Assembly (NCBI GenBank): GCA_963745405.1 | Contig: CAVUWY010000002.1 | Span: forward strand, 496,001-560,000 | Length of the DNA: 64,000 nucleotides | Direction: 5' to 3' | Source: C-114 sp963745405 | GTDB taxonomy: Bacteria; Chloroflexota; Limnocylindria; Limnocylindrales; CSP1-4 | Shown: one piece after another, positions 52,484 through 60,577 of the stretch | How the letters are laid out: each line of letters opens with the position of its first letter | How positions within the stretch are numbered: the first letter of the stretch is position 1 | Made by a program: the position numbers and the translations under genes | The notes under the pieces: generated by a model | The model's input: the letters and a program-made list of their open reading frames with translations, nothing else | Databases searched by the model: none | What the model was told of the DNA's origin: nothing

Positions 52484-53572
52484 CTAGGCCGGGATCCGGA
52501 CCGCCTCGACCGACCAGATGGGCGGCAGGGTGGTCGTGATGGCGTTCCAACTCGCGCCGTCGTCGGCGCTCGCGTAGAGCTGGCCGGTGCTCGTCCCGAA
52601 GTAGACCCCGACCGGATCGAGCTCGTCGCGGGCCATCGCCTCGCGGAGCACGCCGAGATAGGCATCCCGTTGGGGAAGGCCCCGATCGCCCCGGATCCAC
52701 GAGTCGCCGCCATCGTTCGTCCGCCACACGGCCGCCTTTCCCTCCGGCATGAACCGACCCTGCTCGGCGCCGTTGAGCGGGATGGCCCAGACCGTGAGCG
52801 GATCGCGCGGATGGGAGACCATGCCGAATCCGAACTCGGACGGCAGGCCTTCGGTGATCTCCTGCCAGGACACGCCGCCGTCGAACGAGCGATACACCCC
52901 GCAGTGGTTCTGCTGGTAGAGGTGCTCCGGCTCACCCGCGGCCGCGACGAGCTTGTGGACGCACTGCCCGGTCTCGGGATGCGGGTCGGGCATGAACCCG
53001 GCTCGGACCCCCGAGTTGCGCGGCTCCCACGACTTCCCGTTATCGCGGGTCTCGAACGTGCCGACGGCCGAGATCGCGACCCACATCCGGTCGGCATCGG
53101 TCGGGTGGGGCACGATCGTGTGGAGGATGAGGCCGCCGGCGCCGGGCTCCCAGGTAGGCCGGGTCGGGTGGTTCGTCAGGCCCTCGACGTGAGCCCACGT
53201 CCGGCCGCCGTCTTCGCTGCGGAACAGCCCGGCCGGCCCGACCCCGGCGAAGAGGCTGCCGTGGGCCGCGGTCACGTTCCAGACGGCGGTGATCTTCGGC
53301 CCATCGTCGCCGTAGGTGATGCCGTCGCTCGACTGGGTCCAGGTCTTGCCGAGGTCGTCGCTGCGGAACACGGTCGGCCCATACCACGGGCTGCCGCCGC
53401 CGGCGTAGATCGTGCCGGTCGACGGATCCATGCTCACGTCCTGGATCGGCCAGCCGTCGCAGGTCGGGCCGCGGACCTCCCAGTTCCGCCGGGCTGTGTC
53501 CGACTCCACGATGAAGGCGCCCTTCTTCGTGCCGACGAGGAGGAGGATGCGATCGGTCACGGCGTGCCTCAT
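52484..53572 (-). CDS. BNR/sialidase-like repeat protein (WD40/YVTN/BNR superfamily)
   Basis: 362 residues forming a propeller. Asp-box repeats (S/T-x-D-x-G-x-S/T-W): FRSDDLGKTWTQSSDGI, FRSEDGGRTWAHVEGL, FETRDNGKSWEPRNSG, YRSFDGGVSWQEITEGL, WRTNDGGDSWIRGDRGL and YASADDGASWNAI. The first strand LLLVGTKKGAFIVES is intracellular-looking; no signal peptide is seen. Sialidase catalytic residues (Arg triad) are not evident, so enzymatic activity is doubtful. ATG 53572 or a GTG 12 bp downstream could be the start. Confidence 0.85.
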   Translation of the reverse strand: MRHAVTDRILLLVGTKKGAFIVESDTARRNWEVRGPTCDGWPIQDVSMDPSTGTIYAGGGSPWYGPTVFRSDDLGKTWTQSSDGITYGDDGPKITAVWNVTAAHGSLFAGVGPAGLFRSEDGGRTWAHVEGLTNHPTRPTWEPGAGGLILHTIVPHPTDADRMWVAISAVGTFETRDNGKSWEPRNSGVRAGFMPDPHPETGQCVHKLVAAAGEPEHLYQQNHCGVYRSFDGGVSWQEITEGLPSEFGFGMVSHPRDPLTVWAIPLNGAEQGRFMPEGKAAVWRTNDGGDSWIRGDRGLPQRDAYLGVLREAMARDELDPVGVYFGTSTGQLYASADDGASWNAITTTLPPIWSVEAVRIPA

Positions 53573-53661
53573 CCCTGTGCCCGATACCGTGGTATCCGGG
53601 ATCGATGACTGGTCCCGTCGAGGGTACCGCGGACGCAGACCGCCCGCGTCGTTCTCCGTGG

Positions 53662-53667
53662 TAGGGT
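53662..53667 (+). promoter_or_regulatory. -10 box of a leaderless promoter for the phosphoesterase
   Basis: TAGGGT, 7 nt before ATG 53675. Confidence 0.45.
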
Positions 53668-53674
53668 CCGCGCG

Positions 53675-54712
53675 ATGGCCGGGGTCGAGGACACGCCGCT
53701 GCCCGCCGGCCCGGCCGAACGGCCGCGCGCCCGGACCGCACTCCTCCTCGCGGCGGCCGCGATCCCACTCTGCGTCGTGCTGGCGACCGCCATCGAGATC
53801 GTCCTCCGGGCGCAGCTCGGTCCTCTCGCCTTCTTCGCCGCGTTCGAGCAGTGGTTCTTCCTCGGGCTCGTCGTCCTGGTCCCCCTCGCCCTCCTCCACG
53901 ATGCCCGGGCCATGCGGATCGCCCTCGCCGTCGCCCTGGTCGCCGGGGTCGTCCGGTTCGGCGGCGAATTCGTCTCGCTCCCGGCGGGGACGGTGGCCGG
54001 GCCGGAGGTCCGGGTGCTGGCCTGGAACATCCAGTACGACGGCGGCACGCCCGAGCTCGACGCGTCGATCATCGCGTCGGCCGACGTCGACATCGTGGCG
54101 CTCGAGGAGCTGACGTCGGCCAAGGCCCGGGTCATCGGCTCGGATCCCGCGGTGCTGCAGCGCTTCCCGTATCTCGTCCTCCTCCCACGCGGCCCGCTCG
54201 ACGGCGTCGGCCTGCTGAGCGATCGGCCACTGACCCTCATCGACGACTTCGACTCGCCGGAAGGACTGGCGGCCATCGTCTCGACGCCGGCCGGACCGAT
54301 CACCGTGATCGTCGCCCACCCGGCCCACAGCCCCATCGAGGCCGTGGACCCGTTCTCGCTCGTATTCGGTTACGACGTGACCGACCGGGATGCCGACCTG
54401 GCCCGCCTTCGGGCGCGGATCGATGCCGCGATCGGCCGGGGGGAGCGGGTCATGCTCCTCGGCGACATGAACACCACCCCGACGGAGCCCGGCTTCGGCA
54501 CGCTCGTGGCCGGCCTCCGCGACGCTCACGCCGAGGTCGGTCTCGGGCCGGGCTGGACGTGGCGCCCGCAGGCCCTCGTGCCGTTCGACCTCGGCATCGT
54601 CCGCATCGACGTCGTGGTCACGAGTCGAGACCTTGCGCCGATCGAGTCGCGCGAGGTGTGCCTGCCGGTCAGCGATCACTGCCAGCTGTGGGCGACGATC
54701 GCGGGGTCGTAG
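53675..54712 (+). CDS. membrane-anchored endonuclease/exonuclease/phosphatase family protein
   Basis: 345 residues. Three N-terminal helices (ALLLAAAAIPLCVVLATAIE; FFLGLVVLVPLALL; IALAVALVAGVVRFGG) and then an EEP domain: VRVLAWNIQYDGG, DIVALEELTSAKARV (Glu), VIVAHPAHSPIEAV (His), MLLGDMNTTPTEPGFG (Asp/Asn), IDVVVTSRDLAPI and CLPVSDHCQLWATIAG (Asp-His). All catalytic positions of the family are present. The domain probably faces outward; phospholipid head groups or nucleic acids could be substrates. Confidence 0.88.
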   Translation: MAGVEDTPLPAGPAERPRARTALLLAAAAIPLCVVLATAIEIVLRAQLGPLAFFAAFEQWFFLGLVVLVPLALLHDARAMRIALAVALVAGVVRFGGEFVSLPAGTVAGPEVRVLAWNIQYDGGTPELDASIIASADVDIVALEELTSAKARVIGSDPAVLQRFPYLVLLPRGPLDGVGLLSDRPLTLIDDFDSPEGLAAIVSTPAGPITVIVAHPAHSPIEAVDPFSLVFGYDVTDRDADLARLRARIDAAIGRGERVMLLGDMNTTPTEPGFGTLVAGLRDAHAEVGLGPGWTWRPQALVPFDLGIVRIDVVVTSRDLAPIESREVCLPVSDHCQLWATIAGS

Positions 54713-54776
54713 GTGGGCCGGCGGGCCGGTATCGATGGGCCTCGAGCTGGCCAGGGAGGGCCTTGCGGCCCCTTTC

Positions 54777-54964
54777 GTGACCCCTACCCGTCGAGCGGGT
54801 GGTATGTCCTCCTCGTGTCCCCGAATGGCCGTCGGACGGATCGATCCACGCTCGACCGATACCTACGGGCAGGCCGGACGGCAGAAATCTGTGGCTAACA
54901 CCCGTGTCATGGGTAGATGTCTCGGATACAGGCGTCCGGGAGCGGTACGACCCGCCAGGTGGGC
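54777..54964 (+). repeat. three-hairpin intergenic element, copy B
   Basis: Hairpins ACCCG-TCGAG-CGGGT (54786-54800), ACCCG-TGTCA-TGGGT (54900-54914) and ACCCG-CCAGG-TGGGC (54950-54964). Spacings between hairpin starts are 114 and 50 bp, identical to copy A. The CCACGCTCGA block is at the same offset (2818 bp from copy A). It fills most of the 338-bp gap between the phosphoesterase and ligase genes; the gap holds no supported gene. Confidence 0.7.
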
Positions 54965-55036
54965 ATCCGTATGGACGACGCGCGCGGAGGACGCGCCCGA
55001 CAGCCGAACGCCCTTCATCGGCGATCGCCGCTGGCG

Positions 55037-55042
55037 TAGGCT
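55037..55042 (+). promoter_or_regulatory. -10 box of a leaderless promoter for the ligase
   Basis: TAGGCT, 8 nt before ATG 55051. Confidence 0.42.
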
Positions 55043-55050
55043 TCGCGGCC

Positions 55051-56745
55051 ATGGAAAACCTGCTCGACATCCTCGACGGCGCGGTCGCGAAATGGGGCGA
55101 CCGGCCGGCGCTCGGGCTGGTCCGGGATGACGGCAGCCACGCCGAATGGACGTACCGGGAGCTCGAGCGGCGGAGCCGGTTCGCAGCCTGGCGCCTCCAT
55201 GCCCTCGGGCTGCGGCCGGGCGACCGCCTCCTCACCTGGGCGCCGTCGGCGCCGGAGCTGCCCGCCGTCTACTTCGGGGCGATCCGGGCCGGCCTCATCC
55301 TCGTGCCGCTGGACCTGCGGATGGCACCCGATGCGATCGAGCGGATCGTCGAGAAGGCCCAGGCGCGATTCCTCGCCATCGGCACCGGCCGCGACGCCCC
55401 CGACCCACGGGATGTCAGGCTCGACAAGTTCCCGACGGCCACCATCGACGCCCTGACGGCCGAGCCGGACGGGACGTTCGCCCGCGACTGGGCGGTCCAA
55501 CTCGACCGCTGGGAACGACCCGAACGCCACCAGGTCTTCGAACTCGTCTTCACCTCCGGGACGACCGGCACGCCCAAGGGGGTGATGCTGAGCCACGCCA
55601 ACGTGCTCTCGTCGATCGAGGCGATCCACCGGATCATCCCGCCGATCGAGCACCGCATCGTCTCGCTCCTGCCGCTCTCCCACCTCCTCGAGCAGGCGGT
55701 CGGCCTCTTCTACGCGGTCGAGGTCGGGGCGGACATCCTCTACGTGCGGAGCCGCAACCCGCGGGTCATCTTCGAGGCCATCCGCAGCCACCGGACCACG
55801 TCGATGATCCTCGTGCCGCAGGTGCTCGACCTGTTCTGGACGGCGATCGAGCGCGAGGTGGACAAGACCGGCAAGGCGACATCGTTCCGCCGCCTGCGCG
55901 GCATCGCTCGGCACCTCCCGATGGGAGCCCGCCGTTTCCTCTTCCGGCGCGTCCACCAGCAGTTCGGTGGCGGCCTGCGACTCCTCGTCTCGACCGCCGC
56001 CTTCCTGCCGCCCTCGCTGCAGCAGGCCTGGGAGGACCTCGGGGTCGTCGTGGTCCAGGGGTACGGCTCGACCGAATGCGGCTTCGCGACATGTACGACC
56101 CGCGAGGATCACGGCCTGGGGACGGTGGGCCGGTCGGTACCGCCGGTCGAGGTGAAGCTCGCCGACGACGGCGAAGTCCTCGTCCGCGGCCCCAACGTGT
56201 TCAGCGGCTACTGGCATGACGAGGCGGCGACCAACGCCGCCTTCACCGCCGACGGCTGGTATCGGACCGGCGATATCGGCCGCTTCGACGACAGCCGGCG
56301 GCTCATCCTCATGGGCCGGACCAAGGACATCATCGTCCTGCCCAACGGCTTCAACGTGTACCCCGAGGACATCGAGAACGAGCTCCGGATGGCCGGCATC
56401 CGCGACTCGGTCGTCATCGAGACACGGCCCGGCCGGATCGAGGCGATCGTCCTCGCCCCGGACATCCACGGCATCCCCCAGGGTGGCGACATCCCCGCCT
56501 CGTCACCGACCGATCCGGCGGGGTCGCCGGGGCTCATCCGCGCCCGGATCGACGACTCGATCATCGTGGCCAACAAGAAGCTCGGGATCAATCAGCGGGT
56601 CGCCGGCTGGCGGCTCTGGCCGGAGGCCGACTTCCCGCGGACCCACACGCTCAAGGTCAAGCGCGACCAGATCCGGGCCTGGGCCAAGGTCGACCAGCCG
56701 CTGCCGACTCGCGAGGACGGGATCCCCGTGCCCAAGGACGGCTGA
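55051..56745 (+). CDS. AMP-dependent synthetase/ligase (acyl-CoA synthetase-like)
   Basis: 564 residues of the ANL superfamily. A3 motif ELVFTSGTTGTPKGVMLSHA, A5 VVQGYGSTECGFA, A7 ADGWYRTGDIGRFDDS and A8 GRTKDIIVLPNGFNVYPEDI are present; the A10 lysine is probably in THTLKVKRDQI near the C-terminus. Activates a carboxylic acid as the acyl-AMP and transfers it, most often to CoA. It resembles long-chain acyl-CoA synthetases with HLLEQAVGLFYAVEVGAD. No partner genes nearby; substrate unknown. ATG 55051 is chosen because the upstream frame runs through hairpin element B. Confidence 0.9.
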   Translation: MENLLDILDGAVAKWGDRPALGLVRDDGSHAEWTYRELERRSRFAAWRLHALGLRPGDRLLTWAPSAPELPAVYFGAIRAGLILVPLDLRMAPDAIERIVEKAQARFLAIGTGRDAPDPRDVRLDKFPTATIDALTAEPDGTFARDWAVQLDRWERPERHQVFELVFTSGTTGTPKGVMLSHANVLSSIEAIHRIIPPIEHRIVSLLPLSHLLEQAVGLFYAVEVGADILYVRSRNPRVIFEAIRSHRTTSMILVPQVLDLFWTAIEREVDKTGKATSFRRLRGIARHLPMGARRFLFRRVHQQFGGGLRLLVSTAAFLPPSLQQAWEDLGVVVVQGYGSTECGFATCTTREDHGLGTVGRSVPPVEVKLADDGEVLVRGPNVFSGYWHDEAATNAAFTADGWYRTGDIGRFDDSRRLILMGRTKDIIVLPNGFNVYPEDIENELRMAGIRDSVVIETRPGRIEAIVLAPDIHGIPQGGDIPASSPTDPAGSPGLIRARIDDSIIVANKKLGINQRVAGWRLWPEADFPRTHTLKVKRDQIRAWAKVDQPLPTREDGIPVPKDG

Positions 56746-56787
56746 GGCCAGGAGGCCTAGGCGCCGCCGATCCTCGACGGCGTTCCG

Positions 56788-57387
56788 TCAGCTCGGGACC
56801 TCGATGCCGGTCCCGACCGATCCGAGGCTCGTCGAGATCTTCGATTCGTTCGGGTCGCTGGCGTTGACCGGCGACCAGCTGTACGCGACGAGGGTCGTGT
56901 TGACCTGCCGGATCACGTGCTGGGTGTCGGGCGGGAACTGGACCTTGCCGGGACCGCTCGCGTAGTAGGCCGCCAGGTCGGCTCCGGCGGCCGCTGCCGA
57001 CGCCACGTCGCGGAACTCGTAGATCACGAGGTAGCCGTGCGACGGGTCGGCCGGCAGGACGACCTGGAAGACGGCTCTCGGGGTATCGAACAAGGTCGGT
57101 GGTTCCGGTGGGCGGAACGGTTGGGTCGCGTCGATGAGCTCGAGGTTCTGGGTGCCGAGCGCAGCGGCGACCTGGCGGCGCGTCTCGGCGATCGAGGTCG
57201 AGTAGGACGGCACCGCGACGGTCGGCGTCGGCGGCACGCCGGCGGTCGAAGCCGCCAGTCCGCAGCCCTCGAGTGCCGCCCCGATGATGAACGCCCCGGC
57301 GAGGACGACGACGGCCGCGGCCAGCCTCGTCCGCGTGTCCGACGGGACGGCCCTGACTCGTGCGGTACCGCGGCCGGGCGCCCTCAT
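56788..57387 (-). CDS. exported protein, unknown
   Basis: 199 residues from ATG 57387, which overlaps the HIT gene's stop (ATGA). A hydrophobic segment (LAAAVVVLAGAFIIGAALEG) precedes CG, a poor lipobox (LEGC), so signal anchor or lipoprotein are both possible. The mature part has SYSTSIAETRRQVAAALG, the strands AVFQVVLPADPSHGYLVIYE and a helix FRDVASAAAAGADLAAYYAS, ending in a strand-rich tail. I recognise no family. Cotranscribed with HIT and the DUF2269-like gene. Confidence 0.65.
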   Translation of the reverse strand: MRAPGRGTARVRAVPSDTRTRLAAAVVVLAGAFIIGAALEGCGLAASTAGVPPTPTVAVPSYSTSIAETRRQVAAALGTQNLELIDATQPFRPPEPPTLFDTPRAVFQVVLPADPSHGYLVIYEFRDVASAAAAGADLAAYYASGPGKVQFPPDTQHVIRQVNTTLVAYSWSPVNASDPNESKISTSLGSVGTGIEVPS

Positions 57388-57758
57388 CCGGGCGGCCACT
57401 GGAACGGACGGCCGCCCATGAGATGGACGTGCAGGTGGTCGACCGTCTGGCCGCCCCATCGACCGACGTTGGAGACGAGTCGGTAGCCGCCGTCGGCGAT
57501 GCCCTCGTCGCGGGCGATGGCGGCCGCGACCGCGAAGATCCGTCCGAGCAACGGGCCGTCCGCCTCGGTCAGGTCGGCCGCCGAGGCGATGTGCCGGCGC
57601 GGCACGATGAGGATGTGGGTCGGAGCTCGCGGCGCGATGTCGCGGAAGGCGATCACCAGGTCGTCGGCGTGGACCTGGGTCGAGGGGATCCGCCCGGCCA
57701 CGATCGCGCAGAAGAGGCAGTCGGCGACGGACGCCTCGGTCGGGGCCGCGTCGCTCAC
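57384..57758 (-). CDS. HIT-family hydrolase
   Basis: 124 residues. CLFCAIVAGRIPSTQVHADD (with a CxxC), FRDIAPRAPTHILIVPRRHI, and the histidine triad TVDHLHVHLMGGRPF (HxHxH). HinT-like enzymes hydrolyse nucleoside phosphoramidates. GTG 57758 overlaps the upstream stop (GTGA); the longer upstream frame is the shadow of that gene. Confidence 0.93.
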   Translation of the reverse strand: MSDAAPTEASVADCLFCAIVAGRIPSTQVHADDLVIAFRDIAPRAPTHILIVPRRHIASAADLTEADGPLLGRIFAVAAAIARDEGIADGGYRLVSNVGRWGGQTVDHLHVHLMGGRPFQWPPG

Positions 57759-58207
57759 CACAGCATCGGCTTCGTGCTCATGAGCCAGCCGATCGCCCCG
57801 ACGAGGAGCGCCATCGCGTACGACACGTAGCGCTGCCGGCGCGCCCGCAGGCGCCACGTCTCGTCGTCGGCGGTCGAGCCTGGGCTGAGGAGCCGGCGGA
57901 GGTTCGGGCGCTGGATCGCGAAGGCGAGGACGAGGTCGAGGGCGTAGATCGTCAGGGCGATGAGGAGCCAGGGCTGCTCGACGACCCGCGTCCCGAGCGC
58001 GACCACGAGCAGGACACCGGTGATCGCGAGCCCCGCCCCGATGACGAGCGTCCCGCTGCCCTGGAGCCGGAGGAGCGCGGTCGTGACCCGCCCCGAGCCG
58101 TCGGCCGGGACGCCGGTCCGCAGACCGAACGGCAGGAGGAGCGACGGGAGGAAAAGGGCGATCGCGAGGCAGATGTGGACGGCCAGGATGATCGGCAGGA
58201 AGGACAT
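57755..58207 (-). CDS. DUF2269-like integral membrane protein
   Basis: 150 residues with four helices: LPIILAVHICLAIALFLPSL, TLVIGAGLAITGVLLVVALG, WLLIALTIYALDLVLAFAI, and YVSYAMALLVGAIGWLMS. The layout (His in helix one, 'VEQPWLL' before helix three) fits the DUF2269 group of unknown function. ATG 58207 has TACGAT 8 nt upstream and no Shine-Dalgarno. First gene of a three-gene operon. Confidence 0.72.
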   Translation of the reverse strand: MSFLPIILAVHICLAIALFLPSLLLPFGLRTGVPADGSGRVTTALLRLQGSGTLVIGAGLAITGVLLVVALGTRVVEQPWLLIALTIYALDLVLAFAIQRPNLRRLLSPGSTADDETWRLRARRQRYVSYAMALLVGAIGWLMSTKPMLW

Positions 58208-58215
58208 CGGAGCCG

Positions 58216-58221
58216 ATCGTA
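58216..58221 (-). promoter_or_regulatory. -10 box of a leaderless promoter for the DUF2269-like gene
   Basis: TACGAT on the minus strand, 8 nt before ATG 58207. Confidence 0.45.
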
Positions 58222-58244
58222 GCAGCGTCGGCCGGGAGCGGCCG

Positions 58245-59252
58245 TCAGGGCTCGCCGGCGCCCACCGCGGTCGCCGTCAGGGCGATCCACTCCCCTTCCG
58301 CGGCCCGGTCGACCACGGTGAGGCCTACGGCATCGAATGCGGTGACGACGTCGGCTTCGCGGTCGACGAAGATCCCCGAGGCGATGAGCGCGCCGCCGGT
58401 CCGGACCTCGGCCGCCAGCGCCTCGGCGAGGCCGACGAGCAGCGACGCGATGAGGTTGGCGAGGACGACGTCGAACGGCGGGTCCCCGCTCGGGACGCTC
58501 CCCGCTCGGACGTCGATACGGCCGGCGAGCCGGTTCCGGGCGGCATTGGAGCGCGCCGCCGTCACCGCGATCGGGTCCGGATCGAGGCCGACGACAGCGT
58601 TCGCGCCGAGGAGCGCGGCAGCGATCGCCAGGATGCCCGATCCCGTCCCGACGTCGAGCACCCGCCCGAGTGGGGCCTTCGCGCCGCCCGAGCCTTGACC
58701 TCGCTCGTCGGCGACCCGTTCGAGGGCGGCGAGGCAGAGGCGCGTCGTCGGATGGAGCCCGGTCCCGAAGGCCATCCCCGGGTCGAGGGCGACGACGACG
58801 TCGCCCTCCCGCCGCCGATGGCGCCGCCAGGTCGGCCGGATGACGAGCCGGCGACCGACGCGGAGGACCGGGAAGTGGGCCTTCCAGGCCGTCGCCCAGT
58901 CGGCCTCCTGGACGACCCGTGTCTCGAGCTCGCCGATCGGCCGCAGCCCGAACGCCTGGAGATGGCCGAGGGCGGTCGTCGCGGTCGCGATCGACGCCTC
59001 CACCACCCGCGGATCGGACGCCGGGAGGTAGGCCCGGACGATCGCCGGCCTCGTCACGTCGATGGCCGCCGAGAGACCCTCGTCGACGAGGAGGAAGGCG
59101 GGTTCGACGCTGGTTCCGCCGGGCGCCACCCTCCCGAGGATCTCGCTGACCGCCTCGACCGCCTCGATGTCGGCCTGGACCGAGAGCTCGATCCAGGTGC
59201 CCTCGGCCGACGTCCCGTCCCGCTCGTCCTCGGGGGCCTCAGCCGAGGGCAT
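58245..59252 (-). CDS. prmA: ribosomal protein L11 methyltransferase
   Basis: 335 residues. N-terminal substrate-recognition domain (TWIELSVQADIEAVEAVSEI, FLLVDEGLSAAI), the linker DPGMAFGTGLHPTTRLCLAA and the SAM fold LDVGTGSGILAIAAALLGA, VGLDPDPIAVTAARSNA, FDVVLANLIASLL (NLxxxxL). A full-length PrmA. ATG 59252 lies inside the dnaJ 3' end by 14 bp; a GTG at 59276 is an alternative. dnaJ-prmA is a common gene order. Confidence 0.93.
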   Translation of the reverse strand: MPSAEAPEDERDGTSAEGTWIELSVQADIEAVEAVSEILGRVAPGGTSVEPAFLLVDEGLSAAIDVTRPAIVRAYLPASDPRVVEASIATATTALGHLQAFGLRPIGELETRVVQEADWATAWKAHFPVLRVGRRLVIRPTWRRHRRREGDVVVALDPGMAFGTGLHPTTRLCLAALERVADERGQGSGGAKAPLGRVLDVGTGSGILAIAAALLGANAVVGLDPDPIAVTAARSNAARNRLAGRIDVRAGSVPSGDPPFDVVLANLIASLLVGLAEALAAEVRTGGALIASGIFVDREADVVTAFDAVGLTVVDRAAEGEWIALTATAVGAGEP

Positions 59253-60363
59253 CGCGGACGCGATCGATGATCCCACCGTGCCCGGCCGGCCCGACCTCCT
59301 CGCCCGCCGCAGCCGCGTACGTCTCGAGGGCCGCCCGCTCCTCCTTGGTGAGCTTCGTCGGGACGGTCACCCGGACGAGCACGTGGAGGTCGCCGCGAGA
59401 CGAGGCGCGGCGGAGGTGCGGCACGCCCTTGCCCCGCAGGCGCAGCTCGGTCCCCGGCTGGGTGCCCGGCTTGATCTCGATCTCGTCGTCGCCCTCGACG
59501 GTCGGGATGCGGAGGCGGGTCCCGAGGGCGGCCTGGGCGATCGAGACATCGAGCTCGTAGTAGAGCTCGGTGCCGTCGCGCTTCAACTCCGGGTGGGGCG
59601 CCACGTGGACCGCGACATAGAGGCTGCCCGCCGGCCCGCCACGCGGACCGGCCTCGCCCTCGCCGGAGAGGCGGACCTGGTGGCCCTCGTCGATACCGGC
59701 CGGGACGGTGACCCGGATCTTGCGCCGATGCTCGACCCGTCCGTCGCCCTTGCAGGTCTCGCACGGCTGCTCGACGATCCGGCCCTCGCCGCGACAGCGG
59801 GGGCAGGCCGAGACGTTGACCATCTGGCCGAGCATCGTCTGGCGGACCGTGCGGACCTCGCCGCGGCCGTTGCATTGCGGGCAGGTGGTGGCGCTCGTGC
59901 CCTCTTTCGCGCCGCTGCCGGAGCACGTCGGGCAGCGATCGAGGACCGGGAACTCGATGTCCTTCTCCGTCCCCGAGACCGCCTCGGCGAACGTGATGCG
60001 GAGGTCGTAGCGGAGGTCGCTCCCGGCCGGCGGCCGGCCGTGCCGGACGCCACCCCCGGCCGAGCCGCCGAAGAACGCGTCGAAGATGTCGCCGAAGTTG
60101 CCGAACCCGGCGCCGAAACCCGGGTCGCCGCCGGCCCCATTGACACCGGCCTTGCCGAACATGTCGTAGGCCTGGCGGCGCTGCGGGTCGGACAGCACCT
60201 GGTAGGCCTCGTTGATCTCCTTGAAGCGTCCGTCGGCGCCAGACTCGGTGTTGACGTCGGGATGCCAGCGCTGGGCGAGCTTGCGATACGAGCGCTTGAT
60301 CTCCGCGTCGGTGGCCGTGCGGGTGACCTCGAGCACTTCGTAGTAATCGCGTTCCGTGACCAT
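59239..60363 (-). CDS. dnaJ: chaperone protein DnaJ
   Basis: 374 residues. J domain YYEVLEVTRTATDAEIKRSY with HPD in RWHPDVN; Gly/Phe region GFGAGFGNFGDIFDAFFGG; four zinc-binding CxxCxGxG repeats (CPTCSGSG, CPQCNGRG, CPRCRGEG, CETCKGDG); C-terminal peptide-binding domains starting IRVTVPAGIDEGHQVRLSG. Co-chaperone of DnaK; grpE and dnaK are not in the window. ATG 60363 has TAGACT 9 nt upstream whose TAG is also the stop of the glycosylase remnant. Confidence 0.96.
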   Translation of the reverse strand: MVTERDYYEVLEVTRTATDAEIKRSYRKLAQRWHPDVNTESGADGRFKEINEAYQVLSDPQRRQAYDMFGKAGVNGAGGDPGFGAGFGNFGDIFDAFFGGSAGGGVRHGRPPAGSDLRYDLRITFAEAVSGTEKDIEFPVLDRCPTCSGSGAKEGTSATTCPQCNGRGEVRTVRQTMLGQMVNVSACPRCRGEGRIVEQPCETCKGDGRVEHRRKIRVTVPAGIDEGHQVRLSGEGEAGPRGGPAGSLYVAVHVAPHPELKRDGTELYYELDVSIAQAALGTRLRIPTVEGDDEIEIKPGTQPGTELRLRGKGVPHLRRASSRGDLHVLVRVTVPTKLTKEERAALETYAAAAGEEVGPAGHGGIIDRVRDALG

Positions 60364-60372
60364 CGTCCGGGA

Positions 60373-60378
60373 AGTCTA
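60373..60378 (-). promoter_or_regulatory. -10 box of a leaderless promoter for dnaJ
   Basis: TAGACT on the minus strand, 9 nt before ATG 60363. Confidence 0.45.
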
Positions 60379-60515
60379 CGAGAGGTCGAGCGCCGACGGT
60401 TCGACCCGATCAGGCGGCGAGGGCGCCGCCCCGGCTTTCTCTCGCGCACGGCGTAGCACCGCCTCCAGCATCGGCCCCGTCAGCCGGCCGGTGAAGGTGT
60501 TCTGCTGGCTCGGGT
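60376..60515 (-). pseudogene. remnant of a uracil-DNA glycosylase 3' end
   Basis: In one frame it reads PSQQNTFTGRLTGPMLEAVL, then RRAREKAGAAPSPP and a short tail to TAG at 60376. The first 47 bp are identical to the matching part of the intact glycosylase gene at 61312-61358; beyond that the C-terminus differs from the intact gene's GPMFEVVFRRANALASV and looks closer to the family norm. No start codon or fold upstream. Probably the displaced original 3' end of the glycosylase. Confidence 0.7.
60469..60515. repeat. 47-bp perfect direct repeat, left copy
   Basis: Identical to 61312-61358, 843 bp away. The pair flanks the lipoprotein gene. Lies in the glycosylase remnant. Confidence 0.9.
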
Positions 60516-60577
60516 CCTTCGGCAAGCTGCCATGTTTCCTGCCGTGACGCCTTCGAAGCGATGCTGCGCCTCGGGTT

